A stretch of 44,781 nt of DNA from JAHFRG01 sp036522275 (GTDB lineage Bacteria; Pseudomonadota; Gammaproteobacteria; Burkholderiales; JAHFRG01): NCBI GenBank assembly GCA_036522275.1, contig DATDGC010000021.1, forward strand, positions 1-44,781. Reading direction: 5' to 3'. The notes under the pieces were generated by a model that did no database searches, was not told the origin of the DNA, and saw only the letters and a list, made by a program, of their open reading frames with translations. Positions within the stretch are counted from its first letter, which is position 1; each line of letters opens with the position of its first letter. Positions 33,815 to 44,781 of this stretch are shown in pieces. The position numbers were made by a program, and so were the translations under genes.

Positions 33815-34609
33815 TTATTTACACGCTGCGAGCGCCAGGGCTTGCAGCACTTCGCCGCTGCGGCTGTTTTGCACGAAAGCAACCACGCCTGAATCGTGCA
33901 ATTTCCATCTGGCATTGAAGTTGAATGTCTGCTGAAACTGGGCATTGCCATGCTGATCAACGGCAATGGGCCCAACCAGTTCACGCACCACAAAATCGTG
34001 ATGCAAAGTGCGCCCATTGTTTTCACCGGCCCTTACGTCGTTGCTGAGATTGTTTTCATAAAGCGCGAGGTACGCTTGGGTGTTTTGGCGTTCAAGAGCG
34101 CCCGGTACCATAATTTCTCCGGAAACATGCAGTTGACCCGCTGCGGGCATGCTCAGGGTCAGGCTGATGTCGGCGAGCGGTTTTTGCTGGTTGATTTCCT
34201 TGATTCTCTCGCTCGTGCCGTCCCATAACAACCCACGGCGGTAATCTCTACCGTTCAGCACCAGTTGCGGGGTATAGATGAAACCAGAGCGGTTAACTAG
34301 CGCCGTCTGGCGCTGGCGCTCGGCGAAATTCGTTTGAGAGAACGCATCCCGCCATCCCAGGTAATTCCAGTAGTCCACGTGAAAGGCCAGCGGAACTATG
34401 CGGTCGCTGGTGAGCCCCGTTGACGGAAGTTTGCTTACCCATTCATCGGCGGGCGGGCAACTATTACAGCCTTCCGAAGTGTAGAGTTCAAGCAACGCCA
34501 CACGGCGTTCGCCGCTCTTCGCCGTGCATTCGGTGCCGAGCGCGGGAGAAAGCATGGCGATAGAAAGAATTCCTGTCAGCAGAAGGTATGCAATTTTCAT
34601 AAAGGACAC
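33815..34609 (-). CDS. DUF1223 thioredoxin-fold exported protein
   Basis: This 264-residue protein has a signal sequence (about 5-25). A thioredoxin-like domain has the CxxC site C48-C51 (LYTSEGCNSCPPADEW) and the DUF1223 signature VPLAFHVDYWNYLGWRDAFS, then YTPQLVLNGRD. Such proteins are periplasmic and may act in thiol redox; the role is not established. The start is GTG 34609 with AGGA upstream, or ATG 34600. The gene begins only 25 bp from MITE copy 3, so its promoter may lie in the element. Confidence 0.88.
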   Translation of the reverse strand: MSFMKIAYLLLTGILSIAMLSPALGTECTAKSGERRVALLELYTSEGCNSCPPADEWVSKLPSTGLTSDRIVPLAFHVDYWNYLGWRDAFSQTNFAERQRQTALVNRSGFIYTPQLVLNGRDYRRGLLWDGTSERIKEINQQKPLADISLTLSMPAAGQLHVSGEIMVPGALERQNTQAYLALYENNLSNDVRAGENNGRTLHHDFVVRELVGPIAVDQHGNAQFQQTFNFNARWKLHDSGVVAFVQNSRSGEVLQALALAACK

Positions 34610-34634
34610 TGTGTTCCTAAGTGACGGCTGTTAG

Positions 34635-34910
34635 GGAACCTCTGATTAAGTCCCACGCGGTTGCGACGGTGGCTTTCCGGGATGGGATGCGCGCAGCGAG
34701 GCGCAGCCAATGGCCTGACCCCCTTGGCAAGCCGAGCGACAAAGCAGACCGCCCGGAAAGCCCCGTCCCATCCGGGTTGCGGCAAAATGCGGCGTCTGCA
34801 TCGTTGCGCTCCTCGGTGTCGTAGTCTTGGCTACGACCTTCGTCGCGCGCCTTGCATACATCCGAATTTTGCCAGCAACGCAATTCGCGGAGGACTTAAT
34901 CAGAGGTTCC
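34635..34910 (+). mobile_element. MITE-like element, copy 3 (276 bp), perfect target duplication
   Basis: Perfect 19-bp inverted ends (GGAACCTCTGATTAAGTCC) are flanked by an exact 4-bp repeat TTAG (34631-34634 and 34911-34914). The first hairpin is GACGG, T, GGCTTTCCGGG (34665-34681) pairing with CCCGGAAAGCC, CCGTC (34752-34767). The second is GTCGTAG (34818-34824) with CTACGAC (34831-34837), inside outer arms GGTTGCGGCAAAATGCGG and CCGAATTTTGCCAGCAAC. Ends and a YTAR-type duplication fit mobilisation by an IS5-group transposase from elsewhere. No transposase is encoded here. Confidence 0.88.
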
Positions 34911-34974
34911 TTAGATTAGTCGCTCGAATCAGCAAAAAATGACAATTGCGTCGCCGACAAGCTTAGCAGCGCGT

Positions 34975-35003
34975 TTTTCATGAGCTGGGTATTTTGTTAT
35001 GAT
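34975..35003 (+). promoter_or_regulatory. Probable promoter of the PHP-domain gene
   Basis: TTTTCA (34975-34980) and TATGAT (34998-35003) are 17 bp apart. The predicted start of RNA falls about 7 nt before the ATG at 35017, and no ribosome site is present, so the mRNA may be nearly leaderless. Confidence 0.45.
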
Positions 35004-35016
35004 TTAGCTTCTACTC

Positions 35017-35886
35017 ATGCTCAATATTGACCTACATAGTCATTCAACAGTTTCCGACGGGCTGTTATCTCCCGAAGAATTGGTGCAGCGGGCGGCAGCA
35101 AGAGGGGTTCAGATGCTGGCGCTCACCGATCACGATGATATGGGCGGGCTGGCGCGTGCAAGACAGGCCGCCATCCCATATGGCGTGCATCTTATCAACG
35201 GCGTGGAGGTTTCAGTCAGCTGGAGCAGCCAAACATTGCATATCGTGGGTTTGCGCATTGATCCCGATTGTCCGGCGTTGTTGCAGGGATTGCAAACGAT
35301 ACGCTCAGGCCGCGCCGCACGCGCGCAAAGGATTGCAGCGGAACTGGAAAAATCAGGGATACGCGGCAGCCTGCAAGGCGCTTACCAGCACGCTGCCAAT
35401 CCCGATCTTATCGGGCGCACTCATTTTGCGCGCTTTCTGGTGGAGCAAGGCCAAGCCGGCGATGTGAAAGGTGTGTTCAGGAAATTTCTTACTCCAGGCA
35501 AGCCGGGTTATATCGAGCACCGTTGGGTTGCGCTTGCTGATGCCGTGAGCTGGATCAGGGAGAGCGGTGGTATCGCGGTAATGGCCCATCCGGGGCGTTA
35601 TTCAATCAGCACCGCGCAAATGCGGCAGCTGCTTGCCGAATTCAAGGAGTTAGGCGGCGCGGCGCTCGAAGTGGTGACCGGCAGCCATACGCCCGAGCAG
35701 TACGCGGTATTCGCGCGCTATGCCAAACAACACGGGCTGTTCGCTTCAGTCGGTTCGGATTATCACGGCCCCGGGGAAAGCCGTCGCGACATCGGTCAAT
35801 TGCCGGATTTGCCGGAAGGCTGTCAGCCGGTTTGGCAACAATGGTCGGACTTGACGGCCGGTGTTTCTGCAAGTGTGCACACGTAA
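35017..35886 (+). CDS. rnm: PHP-domain nuclease/phosphatase, RNase AM (YciV/TrpH) family
   Basis: This 289-residue metal-dependent hydrolase has all PHP metal motifs: DLHSHSTVSDG (5-15), LTDHDDMGG (about 36-44), the Glu in INGVEVS (about 66), AHPGRY (about 190) and GSDYHGPGE (about 248). Relatives remove 5' ends of small RNAs and rRNA (RNase AM in E. coli) or dephosphorylate 3',5'-nucleotides. Length equals E. coli YciV (about 290), and the next gene is the yciO-like one, as in E. coli, which supports the assignment. It lies downstream of MITE copy 3. Confidence 0.88.
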   Translation: MLNIDLHSHSTVSDGLLSPEELVQRAAARGVQMLALTDHDDMGGLARARQAAIPYGVHLINGVEVSVSWSSQTLHIVGLRIDPDCPALLQGLQTIRSGRAARAQRIAAELEKSGIRGSLQGAYQHAANPDLIGRTHFARFLVEQGQAGDVKGVFRKFLTPGKPGYIEHRWVALADAVSWIRESGGIAVMAHPGRYSISTAQMRQLLAEFKELGGAALEVVTGSHTPEQYAVFARYAKQHGLFASVGSDYHGPGESRRDIGQLPDLPEGCQPVWQQWSDLTAGVSASVHT

Positions 35887-35894
35887 CATTTTGC

Positions 35895-36521
35895 ATGGCG
35901 CAGTTTTTTTCCATACACGTTAAAAACCCCCAGCCGCGGCTCATCCGCCAGGCTGCGGTGATAGTTCGCAATGGTGGGGTGATCGTCTATCCCACCGATT
36001 CCTGTTATGCGCTGGGTTGCCACCTCGGCGACACGGATGCCATGCGGCGCATACGAGAAATTCGCCGGGTGGATGAAAAACATCATTTCACACTGGTGTG
36101 CCGCGATCTCTCGGAAATATCGCACTATGCCATGGTGGATAATCGTCAATACCGCCTGCTCAAGGCGGCAACACCGGGAAGTTATACTTTCATTCTACGC
36201 GCAACCCGCGAAGTGCCAAAGCGTTTGCAGCACCCCAAGCGCAATACTATTGGTTTGCGCGTTCCCAATCATGCCGTGGTGCGCGAGTTGCTCGCGGAAA
36301 TGAATGAACCGCTCCTAAGTTGCACTTTACTGCTGCCCGGCGATGAGATTCCCCTAAACGACGCAGCGGAAATCCGCAGCCGCCTCGAGCACAGCGTGAA
36401 TTTGGTGCTGGATGGTGGTCCGTGCGGGGTGGAGATGACCACGGTGGTGGATCTGACGCAAGAAATCCCGTTGTTGTTGCGCAGGGGCAAAGGCGACCCG
36501 GCGATGTTCGGCTTGCATTGA
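35895..36521 (+). CDS. yciO: YciO-type Sua5/YrdC-domain protein
   Basis: This 208-residue protein is of the YrdC/Sua5 fold, which binds nucleotide and RNA. Motifs are GGVIVYPTDSCYALGC (about 28-43), the KHHFTLVCRDLSEIS segment, PGSYTFILRATREVPKRL, NTIGLRVPNH and VDLTQEIPLLLRRGKGD. It groups with YciO rather than the main threonylcarbamoyl-AMP synthase TsaC. YciO can make threonylcarbamoyl-AMP weakly in vitro, and its cellular role is open. The start at 35895 begins the conserved MAQFFSIH; an earlier in-frame ATG falls inside the previous gene. The gap to the PHP gene is 8 bp. Confidence 0.88.
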   Translation: MAQFFSIHVKNPQPRLIRQAAVIVRNGGVIVYPTDSCYALGCHLGDTDAMRRIREIRRVDEKHHFTLVCRDLSEISHYAMVDNRQYRLLKAATPGSYTFILRATREVPKRLQHPKRNTIGLRVPNHAVVRELLAEMNEPLLSCTLLLPGDEIPLNDAAEIRSRLEHSVNLVLDGGPCGVEMTTVVDLTQEIPLLLRRGKGDPAMFGLH

Positions 36522-36537
36522 ACGAAAACAAAAATTC

Positions 36538-37197
36538 ATGGGCGATTTAATCCAGACCATTGCGATTTGGGCGCTGCCGGTGATTTTTGCCATTACCTTG
36601 CATGAGGCGGCGCACGGCTATGTCGCCAAGCATTTTGGTGACTTGACGGCTTATACACAGGGCCGCGTCAGCCTCAATCCACTGCGGCACATAGACATGA
36701 CCGGCACCATCGTCGTGCCGCTGGTGTTGCTGCTCCTGAGCAAACTGTTTGGCGGAAGCGGAATACTGTTTGGCTGGGCCAAGCCGGTGCCGATCAATTT
36801 CTCTAGCCTACGCCACCCAAAACGCGATATGTTTTGGGTGGCGGCCGCCGGGCCTGGGGCGAATTTGCTGATGGCGATGTTTTGGGCGCTGGTGCTTAAA
36901 TTCGCCATCAGCATGCCGGAGAGCGCTTATGCACTGCCTATGGTTTTGATGGGGAGGGCCGGCATCCAGATCAATGTGGTGTTGATGGTGCTTAACCTGT
37001 TGCCGATTCCGCCGCTGGATGGCGGCAGAATCGCAGCGAGCCTGCTTCCACATCGTCTCTCTCATCGTTTTTCCAGAATTGAGCCGTATGGCATGTTTAT
37101 TTTGCTGCTGTTGCTGTTTAGCGGCATTCTCGGGATTATCATGTGGCCTCTGGTGAGCACAATGATGCGGTTGATCGGTTCAGTTTTCAATCTTTGA
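36538..37197 (+). CDS. Site-2 protease family (M50) membrane metalloprotease
   Basis: This 219-residue membrane protein with about five to six helices carries the zinc site HEAAH (22-26) and the third ligand D161 in NLLPIPPLDGGR (153-164). That is the compact rhomboid-neighbour YwhC-like M50 form without a PDZ domain. Such enzymes cut within membranes, but targets are unknown for this branch. It starts 16 bp after the yciO-like gene and lies 19 bp before trpS, so it is part of the same operon. No obvious ribosome site (AACGAAAACA before ATG). Confidence 0.9.
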   Translation: MGDLIQTIAIWALPVIFAITLHEAAHGYVAKHFGDLTAYTQGRVSLNPLRHIDMTGTIVVPLVLLLLSKLFGGSGILFGWAKPVPINFSSLRHPKRDMFWVAAAGPGANLLMAMFWALVLKFAISMPESAYALPMVLMGRAGIQINVVLMVLNLLPIPPLDGGRIAASLLPHRLSHRFSRIEPYGMFILLLLLFSGILGIIMWPLVSTMMRLIGSVFNL

Positions 37198-37216
37198 GAG
37201 GAGTGGATTAAGACTT

Positions 37217-38419
37217 ATGTTTGCCGAGCGGGTTCTATCGGGTATGCGCCCTACAGGCAGCCTGCACCTTGGACATTACCACGGCGTGCTGAAAAACTGG
37301 ATTAAGCTGCAAAACGAGTACCCCTGCTTGTTTTTTGTCGCCGACTGGCACGCCCTCACCACCCATTACGATACGCCGGAAATCATCGAGCAGAACGTCT
37401 GGGACATGCTGGTGGATTGGCTCGCTGCCGGAGTTGATCCTACGCAGGCGACACTGTTCATTCAATCGCGGGTGCCGGAACATGCCGAATTGCATCTTTT
37501 GCTCTCCATGATCACACCCCTGGGCTGGCTCGAGCGCGTGCCCAGCTACAAAGACCAGCAGGAAAAACTCGGTGACAAGGATTTAGGCACCTACGGCTTT
37601 CTCGGTTACCCGTTGCTGCAAAGCGCGGATATTCTGATATACCGCGCAAGCCGGGTGCCGGTGGGTGAAGACCAGGTGCCGCATGTCGAATTTGCCCGCG
37701 AGCTGGCGCGGCGCTTTAATCATGTGTACGGGCGGGAAAAGGATTTCGAGGCGAAGGCGAAAGCCGCGATAAAGAAGCTCGGTGCAAAAAACGCCAAGCT
37801 CTATCAGCAACTGCGCACGCGCTACCAGGAGCAGGGCGATAGCGAGGCGCTGGCCGCGGCGCACGCAGTGCTCGAGGAGCGGCAAAATCTCACTCTAGGC
37901 GACCGCGAGCGTCTGTTTGGTTTTCTGGAAGGCGTGGGCAGAGTGATTTTGACCGAGCCTCAGGCGCTGCTCACCGAGGCCTCAAGAATGCCGGGGTTGG
38001 ATGGGCAGAAAATGTCCAAATCGTATAACAACACCATCAACTTGCGCGAGGACGCGGCGAGTGTCACTAAAAAAATCCGCACCATGCCGACCGACCCGGC
38101 GCGCATCAAGCGTAGCGACCCGGGCGAACCCGAAAAATGTCCAGTATGGCAATTCCACCTGATCTACTCTGATAAGCAAAGGCAGGACTGGGTGCAGCAG
38201 GGTTGCAGGAGCGCCGGCATCGGCTGCCTGGAATGCAAGCAGCCGGTAATAGACGCAGTGCTCCAAGAACAGAAGCCGATACACGAGCGAGCGCAAATGT
38301 ATCTCAATGACCCGACCCTGGTGCGCAACATCATCGCCGACGGTTGCGAGAAAGCGCAGAAGCTCGCGCAGGAGACGCTGCGCGATGTGAAGCAGGTGAT
38401 GGGATTGAATTACGCTTGA
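37217..38419 (+). CDS. trpS: Tryptophanyl-tRNA synthetase
   Basis: This 400-residue class I enzyme charges tRNA-Trp. The HIGH-type motif is HLGH at 17-20 (GMRPTGSLHLGHYHG) and KMSKS is at 265-269. Compared with E. coli TrpS (334 residues) it has an insertion of about 65 residues (about 176-245, Lys/Ala-rich then the GDRERLFGFLEGVG segment). This long form is common in betaproteobacteria. A ribosome site AGAGGAG stands 17 bp upstream, a rather long spacing. Two Cys pairs near 330-345 (PVWQFHLIYS, then GCRSAGIGCLEC) may bind zinc. Confidence 0.95.
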   Translation: MFAERVLSGMRPTGSLHLGHYHGVLKNWIKLQNEYPCLFFVADWHALTTHYDTPEIIEQNVWDMLVDWLAAGVDPTQATLFIQSRVPEHAELHLLLSMITPLGWLERVPSYKDQQEKLGDKDLGTYGFLGYPLLQSADILIYRASRVPVGEDQVPHVEFARELARRFNHVYGREKDFEAKAKAAIKKLGAKNAKLYQQLRTRYQEQGDSEALAAAHAVLEERQNLTLGDRERLFGFLEGVGRVILTEPQALLTEASRMPGLDGQKMSKSYNNTINLREDAASVTKKIRTMPTDPARIKRSDPGEPEKCPVWQFHLIYSDKQRQDWVQQGCRSAGIGCLECKQPVIDAVLQEQKPIHERAQMYLNDPTLVRNIIADGCEKAQKLAQETLRDVKQVMGLNYA

Positions 38420-38442
38420 ACCACGGTGAGACAAGAGGAACC

Positions 38443-39237
38443 ATGAATCAGCCCGAAGCAGGAGTGGCGCGCCTGTATGGCGAGCCGGTACTGGAGGTCC
38501 CGCAGGATTTGTACATCCCTCCGGATGCGCTGGAAGTGTTTCTCGATACTTTCGAGGGGCCGCTCGATTTGCTGCTCTACTTAATACGCAAGAACAATCT
38601 GAATGTGCTCGATATTCCCATGGCCGAGCTTACCCGCCAGTACATGGCGTATGTGGACATGATGCAGGCACATCAGTTGGAGCTCGCGGCGGAATACTTG
38701 CTGATGGCGGCATTGTTGATCGAAATCAAGTCGCGCATGCTGCTGCCGCGCCCGCCTAAAGCGGAGGACGAGGGGGCGGATCCACGCGCTGAACTGGTCA
38801 AGCGCTTGCTGGAATACGAGCAGATCAAGCTTGCCGCACAGCGCATCGATGAACTGCCGCAGGCGCTGCGCGATTTCGCGCTGGTTGAAGTGTGGATCGA
38901 GCAGGCCGCGGTAAAACGCCTGCCGCTTGTCAACGCGGAGGATTTAAGAAATGCCTGGCTGGAGCTTTTGACCCGGGTGCAGATGAACCGTCACCACCGC
39001 GTCACCCGCGAGCAGTTATCGGTGCGCGAACACATGACGCGCATCCTACGCCGGTTGCAAGACCTGAAATTCATCGAGTTTCGCGAGCTTTTTGACGTTG
39101 CTGGAGGAATTCCGGAACTGCTGGTGACTTTTCTCGCGTTGCTTGAACTGGCGCGCGAAAACTTGGTGAGCGTCACCCAGCAGGAAGCCTATGCCGCAAT
39201 TTATGTAAAGCTTAACGAGACTCGCCCCGATGTATGA
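38443..39237 (+). CDS. scpA: Segregation and condensation protein A
   Basis: This 264-residue protein is the kleisin that closes the SMC ring for chromosome segregation. It has the N-terminal FEGPLDLLLYLIRKNNLNVLDIP motif (about 33-57), AAEYLLMAALLIEIKSRMLLP, an acidic middle part and the C-terminal winged-helix EFRELFDVAGGIPELLVTFLALLELAR. The start at 38443 has AGAGGA upstream; frames from 38344 run inside trpS and are not used. It overlaps scpB by 8 bp. No smc gene is in the window. Confidence 0.94.
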   Translation: MNQPEAGVARLYGEPVLEVPQDLYIPPDALEVFLDTFEGPLDLLLYLIRKNNLNVLDIPMAELTRQYMAYVDMMQAHQLELAAEYLLMAALLIEIKSRMLLPRPPKAEDEGADPRAELVKRLLEYEQIKLAAQRIDELPQALRDFALVEVWIEQAAVKRLPLVNAEDLRNAWLELLTRVQMNRHHRVTREQLSVREHMTRILRRLQDLKFIEFRELFDVAGGIPELLVTFLALLELARENLVSVTQQEAYAAIYVKLNETRPDV

Positions 39238-39772
39238 GCTGAAAGAAATCAAACTGATTCTGGAAACGGTTTTGCTCAGCAGCCAGGAACCGCTTCCGCT
39301 CGCCGAGCTTAAAAAATTATTCGAGAACGAACTGGATTCAGAAACGTTGCGCAAGCTGCTGGATGAATTGCGCCAGGACTGGTACGGCAAAGGCATAGAG
39401 CTCGTTAACGTGGCGAGCGGATGGCGATTTCGCGCTAAGCCTGAATATCAGATATACCTCGACCGGCTGAACCCGGAAAAACCACCGCGCTATTCGCGCG
39501 CGGCGATGGAAACCCTCGCCATTATCGCTTATCGTCAGCCGGTCACGCGTGGCGACATTGAACAAATCCGTGGCGTGTCAGTATCCACTCATGTGATGAA
39601 GGTGCTCGAAGACCGTGGCTGGATAGACGTGGTCGGGCACCGTGAAACACCGGGCCGGCCGGCTTTGTATGCCACCACCAAGAACTTTCTCGACGATCTC
39701 AATCTGCGCTCGCTCGAGGAACTCCCACCGCTTGAAGATATCGGCAACCTGGAAAAAGAACACAATCTTTAA
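39230..39772 (+). CDS. scpB: Segregation and condensation protein B
   Basis: This 180-residue protein dimerises and binds ScpA in the SMC-ScpAB complex. Two winged-helix domains are visible: IKLILETVLLSSQEPLPLAEL (about 5-26), then RYSRAAMETLAIIAYRQPVTRGDIEQIRGV (about 87-116) and the C-terminal GHRETPGRPALYATTKNFLDD. Length is normal for ScpB in this group. It ends the operon. The 145 bp before the rRNA promoter hold only a weak TTGGA/TCCAA hairpin with no T tract. Confidence 0.94.
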   Translation: MYELKEIKLILETVLLSSQEPLPLAELKKLFENELDSETLRKLLDELRQDWYGKGIELVNVASGWRFRAKPEYQIYLDRLNPEKPPRYSRAAMETLAIIAYRQPVTRGDIEQIRGVSVSTHVMKVLEDRGWIDVVGHRETPGRPALYATTKNFLDDLNLRSLEELPPLEDIGNLEKEHNL

Positions 39773-39917
39773 GCGCGCCGGTTCACCGATCAGCAGAATT
39801 TCTCAAGTACTTTGCATGCGAGCAACACTATTTTTATGTGTTTCGCAAGATTGCCGGTGCGTTTTTGTCCTTGGAGTCTCCAAAGCGCCTTGGATTAGGT
39901 TTTAAACTGTGATTTTC

Positions 39918-39947
39918 TTGACGTATTTAGCGATAGTTTGCTATAGT
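39918..39947 (+). promoter_or_regulatory. Strong promoter upstream of tRNA-fMet and the rRNA operon
   Basis: TTGACG (39918-39923) and TATAGT (39942-39947) are 18 bp apart, with an AT-rich region upstream (TTTTAAACTGTGATTTTC) that could serve as an UP element. No comparable promoter is seen between the tRNA and 16S, so this one probably drives the whole operon. Confidence 0.65.
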
Positions 39948-39963
39948 CTTACATCTAAACAGA

Positions 39964-40040
<77 letters not shown>

Positions 40041-40174
40041 TGTTCTTTAACAAATTACAGCCGATAAGTGTGGGCGCTTGGTTTATGAGTGCCGTGCTGG
40101 TTTTTTTAACCGGCATGGGAACTTTAAAGTTAAGTGCTCGCAAGATGTAATTCGTCAAGCGAGAGTTTTAGATC
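40041..40174 (+). promoter_or_regulatory. 16S leader: boxA antiterminator, processing stem and hairpin
   Basis: BoxA-like TGTTCTTTAACA (40041-40052) binds NusB/NusE for antitermination. ACAGCCGATAAGTGTGGGC (40057-40075) pairs with GCCCACAGCTTATCGGCTGT downstream of 16S (41788-41807), forming the RNase III processing stem. GCTGGTT, T-rich loop, AACCGGC follows as a local hairpin. Confidence 0.75.
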
Positions 40175-41987
<1,813 letters not shown>

Positions 41988-42008
41988 AACTCGAGTGGTT
42001 CCTTGGAC

Positions 42009-42081
42009 GGGGCTGTAGCTCAGTTGGGAGAGCGCCTGCTTTGCAAGCAGGAGGTCATCGGTTCGATCCCGTTCAGCTCCA
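42009..42081 (+). tRNA. tRNA-Ala (TGC), CCA not encoded
   Basis: This 73-nt tRNA starts GGGGCTG and ends CAGCTCC plus discriminator A, with anticodon TGC in CTTTGCAAG. The next bases are CAA, not CCA, so the CCA end must be added or repaired by tRNA nucleotidyltransferase. The neighbouring tRNA-Ile has CCA. Confidence 0.95.
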
Positions 42082-42388
42082 CAATTTATAAAGGTATCAA
42101 CTTCCGGGTAATATCAAGTATATAAATCACGTACAATCAATAATATAGAAGTAAGTGCTAAGAATTTACTTCTGGTTTTTTAACCAGTAGGCTGTATTGC
42201 TCTTTAACAAAATGGAAGAAGTAAAGGTTTTGGTTCGCGTTAACTCGCGGCTTTGACTGCGCGTTTCATGCGGATCAAGACATGGGTTTAGATTGTATCG
42301 ACCTATTCAGCTTTTAATCGGGTTGAATAGATGGCAAACACCTGTAACTCTTGCTTTGAGCAGAAACGCTCAAGGCCTTAAGGTTATA
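42082..42388 (+). promoter_or_regulatory. tRNA-23S spacer with hairpin and boxA
   Basis: The 307-nt spacer holds a hairpin CTGGTT, TTTT, AACCAG (about 42172-42187) and a perfect boxA TGCTCTTTAACAA (42198-42210) before 23S. It also contains sequences that pair around 23S for processing. The same hairpin-and-boxA pairing occurs in the 16S leader. No gene is seen. Confidence 0.7.

Positions 42389-44781
<2,393 letters not shown>

Overview
The window is a chromosomal segment of a betaproteobacterium. The 16S gene, the gene order accA-tilS and trpS-scpA-scpB, the long-insert TrpS and the RND/TRAP genes all fit. Parts of the 16S gene resemble Nitrosomonadales from memory; no alignment was run. It is mostly housekeeping and transport DNA ending in a ribosomal RNA operon, cut off inside 23S at the right edge.

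Left part (1-14.1 kb): a periplasmic Cache-domain protein; a 3' fragment of tRNA-Arg that looks like an old integration scar; two envelope proteins (glycine zipper, DUF6515); a minus-strand MdtABC-type RND multidrug efflux operon with its own outer membrane factor; and a divergent OmpR/EnvZ-type two-component system. The hexamer GTTACA, often extended to GTTACAAAWWT, occurs four times between efflux operon and regulator and twice in tandem before the glycine-zipper gene, suggesting one envelope-stress regulon.

Middle (14.1-34.6 kb): SufU-like Fe-S protein, a DAHP synthase, a YeiH-family transporter with an unlisted 53-residue membrane partner, an unrecognised probable secreted protein, a decayed PA2778-type cysteine peptidase pseudogene, a TetR-controlled TolC/HlyD/ABC exporter operon, an MscS channel with a cyclic-nucleotide-binding domain, gamma-glutamyltransferase, accA, tilS, a DctPQM TRAP transporter and a DUF1223 protein.

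Right part (35.0-44.8 kb): RNase AM-like PHP protein, YciO-like protein, M50 protease, trpS, scpA, scpB, then a strong promoter, tRNA-fMet, 16S, tRNA-Ile, tRNA-Ala and partial 23S. The initiator tRNA appears to lead the rRNA operon. The 16S gene has an enlarged helix 10, the 16S-tRNA spacer carries in-phase inverted heptads, and the 23S gene has a 174-nt intervening sequence in helix 45 that is probably cut out by RNase III.

The least expected structure is a family of three short elements (14075-14475, 28152-28434, 34635-34910) with 19-bp ends GGAACCTCTGATTAAGTCC and 4-bp YTAR-like target duplications. They share flanks and overall layout, but the arms of their internal hairpins differ in sequence between copies while staying perfectly self-complementary. 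Each lies next to a gene start; one ends 17 bp before accA.
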